DNA from: Gryganskiella cystojenkinii
Taxonomy: Eukaryota; Mortierellomycota; Mortierellomycetes; Mortierellales; Mortierellaceae
Length of the DNA stretch: 37,539 bases
Direction of reading: 5' to 3'
Assembly (NCBI GenBank): GCA_015852425.1
Contig: JAAAIG010000341.1
Span: 1 to 37,539, forward strand
How positions within the stretch are numbered: position 1 is the first letter of the stretch; each line of letters opens with the position of its first letter. The notes under the pieces were generated by a model. That model was not told where the DNA came from. It searched no databases and was given only the letters and a program-made list of their open reading frames with translations. Below, one piece after another: positions 8,682-20,200 of this stretch. The position numbers and the translations under genes are program-made.

Positions 8682-11600
8682 CTTGACTATGAAGAGATGG
8701 ATTGGGTTATTAGTCTCTTCACATAGATTGATGGCAGCGGGATGATGGATTCGATCCTCCTTGGTTGATCCATGATCGCCGCCTTGTATAGTGTGTCTTG
8801 GTGTTTCCCTCATCTCTAGTATGCGATCGAATCTTGATCCCTGTCCCGGAGGTAGATCTCCATGATCAAGCATATAGTCAGGATCTTACATTGAAGAAGA
8901 AAGGAAGGACCGAACCAAAGAAGCACACCTCAAGGAAGCTTAAAAAGGGGGGGCCCTCTCACAAAAAAAAAACTGTTCAAAAAAAAAAAAGTTCTAATAC
9001 GTCACAGTACTAATGATTCGTAATTGCTGAGTCACGTGTGAGGTTTGCCTCCAAAAAGGAGAAAACCCGTTTGATTCGACGACGGTATCGATTTGAGGTC
9101 CGAACTGACTAGTTCATCGACGGCCAATTTATGTGAGAAATCTTAATATCAGAAATTACATACTAGACTTTCTTTTGAAAACGGGGCACAAGATGGCACA
9201 TAGGGGCATTGCCATTTGGGTCCATTGTCATTTGCATCCATTTCCATCATATTCCTCTTCTTCTGCTCGTTCAATGCATGTCATCGGAGATTGATCCCCC
9301 TTCTCCTCTCTCTGTCCTTCATCTCAGCTCTCTCACTACCCTGCAGACATAGGACCGACGCGCTCGCCCCGTGCGCTGAAACATACCGACCCTGCCCTGG
9401 TCTCTCTCATTCCCCCTCGACCTACACAAAAATAACACAAAAAGGAATTCAGCAAACCCACAGACTCTCTCCTCTTTTAACTTATTTGCATCCACATTCA
9501 ACTTGATCCCATCACCCCTGGTTCGCCCCCTCCTCCTCCTCCTCTCTCTTCATCCTCGCGTTTCTCCGCGCTTGGCTCTCACTCTGCGCACTGCAGGTAA
9601 CGTCTCACCCTCCACCCGCTTGTCTCATTCTCCGCATCTCCAAGGGAATGCGGCACATCCACTCTCTCCGTCTATTTTTTCAATTCTTTTCTCTCCTTCT
9701 TTTCTTTCCTTCTTTCGGGCGTGCGCTCATTTTTTTTCTTATTTCTTTGTTCTCGAGCCACAACGGCAGTGATCCTGTTGCCGCGCTATTCCTTTTTTTT
9801 TTTTTTTTTTTTTTTTGCTCTTCCTCTCAGGAAAGAGTTCACCTTCTCTCCGATTGTTTCTCCAGTGACCCCAGTCACCTTGTTTCTTTTTCCCTTCCCA
9901 TACTACGGATCATCCTTCTGACTTTTTTTCTCTGGGCTGCCGTTGGCGCTTGCGACAGGCGACGACAAATCCCTTAGAAAGATTTAAAAATAACAGCGCA
10001 AAACTGCTGAAAAGAAAAATAATGTGATCAGGTCCAGGGGTATCGCACAGCCGGCTCAGCGTTCAATTGCAAGCATAGAAAGAATGCAGAGAACAAGAAA
10101 GAAAGAAAAAAAGAAAGAAGGAAATAGGAGTACCAGTGGGACATCAAAAGTCGCGACCTGTTTATGACAAGTTATTGTATCTGTCTCAACCCCGCTGCCC
10201 TGTGCCTGACTGCTCTTGTAAAAATAGCGAGAAGATTGCTCTCCAGACCAGCTCAGCTCAGCGTGCGTTTGGTTCAACGTTTTTTGTGTTGTTATTTTTT
10301 TTTCTCTCTTCTTTAGATTCTTCTCTTCATTCCCGCTCCTCCTTTTCTTTTTAGTTTCTGCTCTCTTTTTTTCATCATCATCCTTTCATATCATTTTTTT
10401 TCTCTTTCCTTCCGAGAAAACAAGCATTATCATTCCTCATTAATTGCTTCTATATCTACTCCTACACATCCACATCCGCTCCTCATCGTCTCTCCTCTCC
10501 TCTCCTTGCGCGTGGATCCATATTCCTCCTCCCTCGTTTTCACCTCCCTTTTCTTTTTTCTTTCTTCCTTTTTGCTCTGTCGCCTTCCTTGCATTTTTGT
10601 ACATTATCCGTTACATTACTCTGTACATTTTTAATTAACGACAACTCCTCCTACCGACTCGGTACCCTGGACCCCGTCTTCTTCTTCCACAGCGCAAGAA
10701 CCGAGGACCCGTCTCTGTAATTTATTCCACCACCTACTTCCTCCTCGCCAATCATAAGGTACGGTTGCAACCAACTACTCACCTAATCTTCCAATTACCC
10801 TGCTTCTTCCACTTCGTCGTTTCTCTCCGCATCATTATTGTTTGTGGTGCCCCTCCCCCCTTCATCTGCAGAAAGGTGTTGCAACATCCTGTAGCAGCAA
10901 GACAATTAAGCATATATGGCTGCTACATGACCAAACAGGGCTGGACCAAAATGGCCAACAACAAGTTTTTGTGTCAACAGTGCGGACCCGTGCAACGTTC
11001 ATCGACACAACAGTGCTCTCGCTAATATTAGATCTGGGGCAGAAAAGGGAACGCAAAGACGGAAGGGTGTGAGTGTAGCTGGGTGTTATGTTATCAACAT
11101 CATCCATCGCTCCTACTCCAAACGCAACACAAACACAATCGATTCGTTTATGTCGTCACTGTTCTTGCCCCTCTCTTTTCTGATGCCCTTCTATTTTTTA
11201 TTTTTTTTGGAGACAAGCTTGTTTTTGTCGTTGGCATCCACACTGATTTTGTTTTTTTGCAGAGATGAGAGAAAGAGAGTGCAAGAGGGGAGAACGTACG
11301 TTCAGGAGGGTGAGCTAAGTGCGGCCCATCGTGGCACTGGATCCGGTCCGTTGTTGTCATCTTTTTCTTGCTATCCTCTATCTTTGCGTCATTGCTTCCT
11401 ACCTTCTCCTTGTTCGTCCGCTCGACCATCCTCTGTTCAGTATGATCATCGCATTGCCGATGTTCTTTCCTATAATATCCAACAAACACAGACATAGACA
11501 CCAGACACACATATCGTATTCATCATTCCTCGAGTCCAAGGAGACTATTCTTGTCGTTGATCGCCGCTTTTTTTTCTTTTCAGCCAAACCACCAATCACT

Positions 11601-12217
11601 GCCACTCGCCGCCTACTGTAGACAATTGTCAGAACATCATCGGGCCATTTGTCTCTCTCTCAGAGTCTTTTTTTTTTCTCTTTCACGCTCAGTTTCCTTT
11701 CTTTCATATTTCCGCCGCTCCTTACCACTCAGCAACCTCCGACTGTTTTTTTGTTCTTGCTTTTCTCATCCATTATCGGACCAACAGGGACCCTTGATTA
11801 CCTGAAACCACACTGTCCCTTAAGCTCTGAACCCAGTCAGACAACGATTTTCTCTCGATCGGGGATCTTTCTGTCCAGGTGCTCAGCTGCTTCCCATGGT
11901 TGCATATCCGACGTCAATGAACTTTTTTTTTTTTGTTTCTTAGAGGAACATCCTTTTTTTATGTCACGACCCTATTTTTACCCTTCACTACCCTGATTTG
12001 CAGCAACTTTCTCCGCTCCCTTTACCCCTTGACCCTGGCAGAGCATGACAGCCCTGGTCTGTCGCGTTGCCAGATGACCCGTTTTGGCGTATCATTGAGA
12101 CTCCTGTCGTTCGTTCTGCTGACTATTTTATAATATTTTTCGCTACCCCCTTTTTGAATCGTTTTTCGCTTTTCTTTGAAAAAAATAGTCTGTAGAAGAA
12201 TCAACCTCGACTTCATC
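8682..12217. other. Long divergent intergenic region / pyrimidine-rich leader of chitin synthase
   Basis: This 3.5 kb separates the minus-strand eS31 fusion gene from the plus-strand chitin synthase gene. From about 9200 to the chitin synthase start the plus strand is strongly T/C-rich, with a run of 24 T at 9793-9816. Several splice-like signals occur, such as donor-like CTGCAG/gtaacg near 9596 and AAG/gtacgg near 10759, and acceptor-like ...ctgcag near 10872, ...tttgcag near 11263 and ...gatttgcag near 12003. A long 5' UTR with one or more introns is therefore plausible. None of the open frames shows conserved protein sequence. Confidence 0.45.
9028..9038. promoter_or_regulatory. Overlapping TGAGTCA and CACGTG motifs
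   Basis: TGAGTCACGTG joins a GCN4/AP-1-type site and an E-box in 11 bases. It lies about 350 bp upstream of the eS31 fusion start, in the divergent region shared with chitin synthase. Motif match only. Confidence 0.3.
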
Positions 12218-15200
12218 ATGGAGCCCGCATATCAGGATGTGGAGAACCCAAGTTTGTCCTATGATGAGCCTCAAGGACGTCGATCACACGCCACGAATGC
12301 TCCTACTGGAGGAGGCCCATCACTCATCATTGACACTAGCAACGTCCCCAATCGCAGACCCACCACAAACTTCAAACGGCAAAAGTCTCTCGTCCGACCA
12401 GAGCGTGAACGTGTTGATCGCAACCACCCACAATACTTTTACAGAAACGCGACGCAGAACCTCGATGGGTCTGGAGTCCATGTTCTCGCTTCGACGACCG
12501 GTACGGATCCCACGGGAGCACCGCCGGGACGGACAGGAGGTGTCCGTCGCGGCAAAAGCGTTCTTGGTCGTGAGCCGGAGAAGCCTGGACAACTTCGTAC
12601 CAAACCCAAGCCAACTACTCAAAAGCGCAAGGCCATCCCAGAACTGAAGAACCCGCTCAAGAAGGCGACGAGGGAATGGCCCTCGTCTTGGGTCATCTAC
12701 TACAACGCTATCACCTGCTGTTTCCCTGCAGCTCTTTTGAAGTCTTGTGGTAAGAATATCACTTTTTAGACTGTTTTTGCTATGTTCTATAGTTGACTGA
12801 CTAATGTATTGATGTTTATATACTCATTTTTTTTATTATCGCTTTTACTAATGCTTTTCACCTTCAACACTTCCTCACTCACTCACTCTCTCATAGGAAT
12901 GCATTCCATCGAGATCCAAAAGGCTTGGCGCGAAAAGATTGCACTGGTCTCCCTGATTATTGTCATGGTACTTGCCGTCGCCTTCTTGACCTTTGGTCTG
13001 CAACAAGCTCTATGCAGAGATAACACCAGTGGCAAGTTTGTCGCCGGATCAGAGGACAACGTCATCGTCCAGGGTATGGGATACTACTTCAACTTCAAGT
13101 CGGAAGCCGGTAGTAGTGGTATTCTTTGGCAGCATCCTCCAGTGAACACGAACATTGATATTCAACCCGTTGACATCATGAATGTGCCGGGTTATGCCGC
13201 CAAGGGTATGGATGCTTCTTTCCTCTTCCAGGATCCAACCGTAGTCAACGGCCCCTGTGCACCCTACATCACTCGATCGGCCCCTGTGGCCTCTACCGAC
13301 AACCAAGCCAATTACTTTTTCCCATGTACCATGCGAAGCGTCACCGGCAACACTCAGCCCAACACCACGATCGACAAGTCGGGCAATGGTTGCCACACAC
13401 CTGCAGCAGACCGAACTTTCTGGAACCAACTGAAGCAACAGGCCAACGCGCCTGCGTACTACACTTGGGCCAACATCTCCAACACGGACCACCAACTCTT
13501 TGCTTATGACGGCGATGTCATCGACGCCAGCGTTCTCAGCTGGATTAAACCCGACTTCACTCTGAGTGACGAGATCCTAGCACTCAGGAACGGCTCGATT
13601 CCCCTCCAGAGAGACCTCTCGTTCTTGTTTGTACAGAAAAAGATGACCGGTCTCGGAACATGTCTCAAACAAATTGCTCGCGTCGGCGCTATGGATTCGA
13701 AAACGATCGGATGCATGACCTCGGATGTGATTACTTATGTCTCGCTTGTCATCATTCTCGGTGTCGTCTTTATCAAATTTTTCTTGGCCGTCTTCTTTGG
13801 CTGGTTCTTGAGCCATCGTCTTGGAGGATTCGATAACGAGACCTATCAGGATCGAATGAAGCGTGCTGAGCAGATTGAGGCCTGGAGTTCTGACATCAAC
13901 AAACCTGCCTATGGCAACGTTAAGAGGCAGACTATGTTCCCCTCAACTTCTCGTTTCACTCCCACCGGAGCGGCATCTGGATCGAACAGCGCTCTGGGCA
14001 CCCCTTCTCTTGGACAACCAAGCTCGAGACCGCTTTCAACCTTTAACCGCCCCACCAGTGTCTTCAAGCCCTATACGCCCCCTGGCTCTCCCTCCGCCAA
14101 CGCCGCATTTTTGTCCCCTTCGACAAGCTCACTGCAGAGGGCTTCTTACTTCCAGCCTGGTGCTCCCGGTATCAATGGTACCCCTCCACCCTCACCTCCT
14201 CCACTTCCAGGAATGTTGCGACCCTCGAGTGTAGCCAGCTTTGGTGGTGTCAGGAACTTGTCTCGCCGATCCTCAACCTCGTCTTCGACTGCCACACAGC
14301 AGCCCTCCAACTGCCCTCTGCCGGTCTCGCCCTTTGTCATCCCAGCTCCACCACTGACCTACCAGCCCTTCAACTTCCCTCTGATCCACACCATGGCGCT
14401 CGTCACTTGTTATTCTGAGGGTATCGATGGTCTGCGTACAACCCTGGACTCAATTGCGACCACGGATTATCCCAACTCGCACAAGTTGATTGTGGTCATT
14501 TGCGATGGTATGATTATCGGTGCAGGAAACAACATGTCGACGCCCGATATCTGTTTGTCGATGATGTGTGACGATCTTGTGCCTCGGGACGATGTCGTTG
14601 CGCACTCATATGTCGCTATCGCCGATGGAACCAAGCGTCACAACATGGCCAAGGTCTATGCTGGATTCTACAAGTACGACGATGCCACAGTCTCGAACAA
14701 GCAGGCGCAGAAGCGTGTCCCCATGTGTATCATTGTCAAGGTCGGTGGCCCCACGGAACAGAACCAGCCCAAGCCCGGAAACCGTGGCAAGCGCGATTCT
14801 CAGATTATTTTGATGAGTTTCTTGCAGCATGTCATGTTTGATGAGCGTATGACTTCGTTCGAATACGAGCTGTTCAACACGATCTGGAGAGTCACTGGTG
14901 TTGCCCCTGACCGATACGAGATTGTGCTGATGGTGAGTTAATATGTCGATATGGAGACTTCTCGGGTTTACGCCTTGAAACCACTCAACTGTAAGTAGAC
15001 TTGCTAACCATTCTCAACGCTCTTACTTTTCTTTTTCTTATTAGGTTGATGCTGATACCAAGGTCTTCCCTGATTCATTATCGAGAATGGTTGCGACCAT
15101 GGCCCACGACCACGAGATTATGGGACTCTGCGGTGAGACCAAGATTGCCAACAAGACCGAGTCCTGGGTGACCATGATCCAGGTTTTTGAGTACTACATC

Positions 15201-16637
15201 TCTCATCACATGTCCAAAGCCTTCGAGTCCATGTTTGGAGGCGTGACCTGCTTGCCCGGATGTTTCTGTATGTACCGTATCAAGGCGCCCAAGGGTCCTA
15301 ATGGTTATTGGGTCCCGATCTTGGCCAACCCCGATATTGTCGAGCATTACTCTGAGAACGTTGTTGACACTCTGCACAAGAAAAACCTTTTGCTCCTGGG
15401 CGAGGATCGGTATCTGTCCACGCTCATGCTCCGAACTTTCCCCAAGCGTAAGATGATGTTTGTCCCCCAAGCGATCTGCAAGACTGTAGTGCCTGATACG
15501 TTCAAGATTTTGTTGTCCCAACGTCGTCGCTGGATCAACTCTACGATTCACAACTTGATGGAACTGGTCCTGGTCCGTGATCTCTGTGGTACTTTTTGTT
15601 TCTCGATGCAGTTCGTCATTTTCATGGAGTTGGTCGGAACTGTCGTCTTGCCTGCTGCTATCTCGTTCACAATTTACTTGGTCACAATCTCGATCTACAA
15701 GGCCATTTCTCATGATGAAAAGATCCCCAACACGACTGTCCCCTTGTTGCTTTTGGCGGCTATTTTGGGATTGCCCGCCGTCTTGATCGTGATGACGTCT
15801 CGCAAGTTGGTCTATGTCGGATGGATGATGGTGTACCTGGCCTCTATCTTTGTTTGGAACTTTGTCCTGCCCGCTTATGCTTACTGGCATTTCGATGACT
15901 TCTCCTGGGGTCAAACCCGTATGGTGGCCGGTGAGGTCGGAGGAGGAGACCACGGAGCCAAGGAAGGTCAATTCGACAGTTCTCATATTACGATGAAGCG
16001 CTGGGGAGAATGGGAACGTGAACGTCGTCAAAAGGCTGCAATCTTGGCTGGATTGCCAACGCCTCAGTTCTTGGTCTCGGACTCTGGTGAGGACTGGATG
16101 AACCACGTTCGGGAAGAGGAACTCTCGGACGAGAGCTCCAACTCTCGCAAGACCAATGACAGTGCTCAACCTTTTGCGCAGAGTCGTCATATAGCCCAAG
16201 GTTCGTCTGGATCCATGAATGGATACCAACTCACGGACCCGGGATTCCCTGCCGCCAATATGGATTCGATCCCGTTGTTGAACATGCACACGCCCACACC
16301 TGGTGGCAACATTGGACGCCAAAGGGTGTCACAATACTCACTCTATGGCGCTTCTCCCTTTGGTGCCCCAGCTGTAGGGATGAACAACAACGCGGATCAC
16401 CGGTTGTCCTCATCCTTTACTCCTCCTCAGGCGCGTCAGTTCACGTCTTCACCAAAGTTGAGCAGCAACCTGGCGACGTCGAGTTATACACCCCCACCCC
16501 CACCCCCTGGCGGACCTCGTCTGGCCTCGATCGACACTCGGGCATCTACTCCTATGTTGGCGATGGCCGCTGGTGTGTCGAGAACAGATTCCCCTATTCC
16601 TCGCTTGCCTTCGGATCGCTCTGGAGACTCGCAGTAA
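12218..16637 (+). CDS. Chitin synthase, class IV (Chs3-like) type, 3 exons
   Basis: Membrane GT2 glycosyltransferase that polymerises UDP-GlcNAc into chitin at the plasma membrane. Exons 12218-12749, 12897-14932 and 15045-16637 give 1386 residues; the start [10 protein letters not shown] is the first ATG after a T-rich leader. The N-terminal ~175 residues are basic and disordered, ending in [17 protein letters not shown] as in class IV enzymes. A hydrophobic segment lies near 193-215, then a cytochrome-b5-like region (from about 232), then a second long hydrophobic segment near 454-484. A Pro/Ser-rich stretch (about 520-660) precedes the catalytic domain, which starts [12 protein letters not shown] near 675. 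Catalytic motifs are VDADTK (857-862), LLGEDRYLS (near 974) and QRRRW (near 1014), followed by C-terminal membrane helices. After the conserved [13 protein letters not shown] end there is an unusual ~240-residue low-complexity tail. Confidence 0.95.
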
Positions 16638-17207
16638 CTGCTTGCTTTATAATCTCTCCCATTTTTGTCTTTTATCTCTTTTCTCATGTCATTTACCCTT
16701 TTTGTGTTGTTTACCAAAAAAGAAAGAAAAAAATAACGCCCTATATTAGTTCTACATCTCTCCTTTCTTTGCTCTTTAGAAAACCCCCCCCCCNNNNNNN
16801 NNNATATATCCAACAAATCCATAATTTTCTCTTCCTTGATTTGAAAAATAAACCCTCCGGGTTCACAATACGTTGCCAATTTTGTTGTTGTTAGGCAGTC
16901 AGCAGGCCCTCCATGTCAATGAGAGCCACGGACATTCCTTGCGAGTGAGAAAAACCCTTGAAAAGATTTTTTTCAAACGTTTTCGAGCATTTCAGGCCAA
17001 ACCGCGATATGGAACATGTTATTACATACCCTGCAGGGAAATATGGGCATTTTCGCTATTGTTCATCCAGTTTACCCATTCTCTTCTACGTCGCCTGTAC
17101 TAACTCACTCCTTTCTCATCCTTTTGGTCATTCAATCAAATCATAAGTTATACCCTTGTGCGCTTTTCTCTCAGTTCACATCCCTTCCTCCCCTTTCGCC
17201 TTGTGAT
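16638..17207. other. Chitin synthase 3' region and promoter of the next gene, with assembly gap
   Basis: The region lies between two tandem plus-strand genes. An AATAAA at 16847-16852 could serve as the chitin synthase polyadenylation signal. The assembly gap falls inside. The part near 17050-17200 is T/C-rich and is the likely leader of the downstream secreted-protein gene. That gene's frame stays open back to 17016, but the region reads like leader and there is no reason to start before 17208. Confidence 0.5.
16794..16803. other. Assembly gap of 10 N next to a C run
   Basis: Ten N bases follow a run of C. The true length of missing sequence is unknown. The gap is in non-coding sequence after the chitin synthase stop, so it does not break a predicted gene. 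Confidence 0.95.
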
Positions 17208-20200
17208 ATGAGCGATCATTCAAAACCGACAGGTCGGTCTCTGCCACCACCGAGGTTGACCCTTTTCTTGGGCACTGTGCTGTTGCTTCAGTCCGTAGTT
17301 CTGGCCGAGCTTCCAGTGTTGGGACCACAAAATCAACTTGCTCAACAGTCAATAACAACAAAAACAACCAACGCACATGGAAAGACTGTTCAGGCAGTCC
17401 CCAAAAAGATCGAGGGCAAGAGCCATAACAGAAAGCAAAGTCAACAAAAAGATAAAAAAAAACAAAAACTGGAACAAGAGGCCAAGAACCGCAAGGAGGC
17501 CCTGACAGAAGAGGTCCTGGCCGAGAGTGATAAACTCAAACTTGAGGCAGAGGCCAAGAAACTCGAGTCGCTGGCAGAAAGTGCCCTGGAAGACGGTCGA
17601 ATCACCAAGGAGACGGAGATCCAAGCCGAGGATTACCTCAAGAACCTTTGGAAGGGTATCGTTCATCTCGGGGATGACCCTACGATCCAGGCCGGAGTCT
17701 CTGCCCTGACCACGGGGGTCCATAGTACGAAACATGGGGAGGATGTTGAAGAAGAAGGGGAAGCAGAGGGGATGAACTTTTCCACACGTCCGAATCGCTT
17801 CAACCGTCGTGACAACGCCGTGATTACCGAAGACCAAGACGACGCGGGAGCATGGGAGGATGAAGAGGACGCGGTCGAATTAGCAAAACATAAAAAGAGC
17901 GGCAAAAAGAAAAAGAACAAGCACGGGGACAAGAAAGCGAAAAAGCATCCCAAACAGGCAATCGATCCCGCGGTCGGAAAAGCCGACAACCCACCAGCTC
18001 AAAGAGCGAGCAAGAATGGAAGTGGTCGAGGCCACAGGCATCGAAAGGGAGGCAGCCGAGGCGATCGTCCTGGACACCAAATCGTTCCACCTACACCAGG
18101 TAAACAAAATATACTTGGATCAAGAAGAAAAACTCTTGGACTGAGTTACCTGTCGCACAGTTTATGTTACTCACCGCAACAAACTATTTCATATGCTGTT
18201 TTTTCGGCGACATTCGAATCATCTATCATAGTCCCTTCCATGGCTCTCTCTCCATCGCCTCCAGCATCCGTCCCTTCAATCCTTGGACCGATTATTCCTG
18301 TGGTGTCCCCAAAGGTTGAAAGCCAGCCTTCAAGTCTCCCTGAGCCTCCGCTAGCACCTCAGCCATCGTCTCCGGTTCATCCAACGCCTCACACACCAAT
18401 CCACTCCATTCCGCATCCACCCACCCATCCACCTGATCACCCACCCATCACTCTGCCAATTCAAAGACCAGTGGAGCATGGTGAACCCAACCCACCGATC
18501 GTTGTAGGAAATCCCGTAGTGGCCCCCGCGCCAGTGACGTTACCTCCCGATCATACAGCTCCTCCTGCAAGTGGACCCACGATCGATCCACCTCAAGGAA
18601 GTAATCCCGATAGTACGACTCCGCAGACTCCAGTCGTCGGTGGCGAAGTCATTACCTCACCGGTTGTGCAAGCACATGTGCCGCCTCTTCCAACAATACC
18701 CGCCGCAGCATCGGCACCAGCACCGTCTGCAGCCCCCACCCTCGCGGTAACTGTCAAGGAGCCAGAGACCATTCATGAGCAACACAAGGCCCCTATTGTT
18801 GTTCCAGTGGAGGCTCGTACAAAGCCGACGACAACGGCAACGACGACGACCCCCGAGCTTGCACATCAAGAAAGCAAACCAACGCCTGTCGTTCCTGTGG
18901 TACAAGAGGCACCTCAACAGCCGCAGCTCCAGCTCCAGCCTCAGCCTCAGCCCCAGACCCAGCCCCAGTCACAGCAACAACAGCAGCCTCCTTCACCTAC
19001 ATCGGGTACATCGTCACCACCTTCTCCGAAGACTGAAGAGACTGTCGTTGTGGTTACCCCAGTGGAAAAGTCACCCGAGCCTGCCAACGAGCCAACACCT
19101 GTCAAGGACACGACGCCGACTCTGCCTGAGCCAGCCAAAGAAGTGACACCTGTCAAGGAGACGACGCCGACCCAACCTGAACCAGCCGAAGGGGCAGCAC
19201 CTGTCAAGGACACTACATCAATTCACCCCGAGCCTGCCAAAGAGGCAACACTTGTCAAGGGCACGACGTCAATTCACCCCGAGCCTGCCAAAGAGGCAAC
19301 ACCTGTCAAGGGCACGACGTCAATTCACCCCGAGCCTGTCACAGAAGCGACACCTGTCAAAGACACTAAGTCGGGTCAGCTTGAGCCTGCCACAGAAGCG
19401 ACACCTGTCGAAGACACTAAGGCGGGTCAGCCAGAACCTGCACCTGCAGATGCACCTCTTACTGACAACGACGACGATGACGATGATGACGATGATGACG
19501 ATGATGACGATGATGATGATGATGACGATGACAAAGAAGAAGAGGAACAGAAATCCGGATCTCCTTTTGGTTCACGTATGCCATCGAAGCTGCCTAAACC
19601 CTCGGCTGACCAGGATCAACAACAAGCTGAGGATTCTTCTTCATCACGGTCGTCTCCAGAAACTGTGACTCATCCATCAGTTGCTACAGATTCAGTCCCC
19701 GAGAGTGCTGCGGTCGACATCAAGAATGACCCGATAATCGCCGTCTTGATCCCCAATGATCATGATGACAACGGTGATAGTACTAGTATTGACACGAATG
19801 AGAAGCCGACAGACGACGACGACGATCAAGATCTCAATCGAGTCAATACCGGTCCACAGGAATCTGCAGAAAAACACGGTGGTCTCGAAGCCCCGAGTGT
19901 CTCGCAGGCCGTCTTAGATGTGGACGGGAAGCCGATCGAGTCTAAGAACTTGCCTGTCTCCAATACAGGCACGGACGACGAAGGGGGCGATGAAGAGACG
20001 ACCGATCCCATTGATACAGAAGAGGATGACGAGGATGATGAAGACGAAGAGGAGACGACCGACCCCAATGATGCAGAAGAGGATGATGGGGAGGAGATGA
20101 CCGATCCCAATGATACAGAACAAGATGATGGGGAGGATACCTACGATGACAAAGAGGAGGAGAGTAGCGAGGACGAGCCCAGTGATGAGTGGGACCCTGC

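Noticed and set aside
15078..16322. Long (414-codon) minus-strand frame opposite chitin synthase
   Set aside because: It is a shadow of the conserved coding strand; its composition (His/Arg/Gln-rich) is what antisense of this gene produces.
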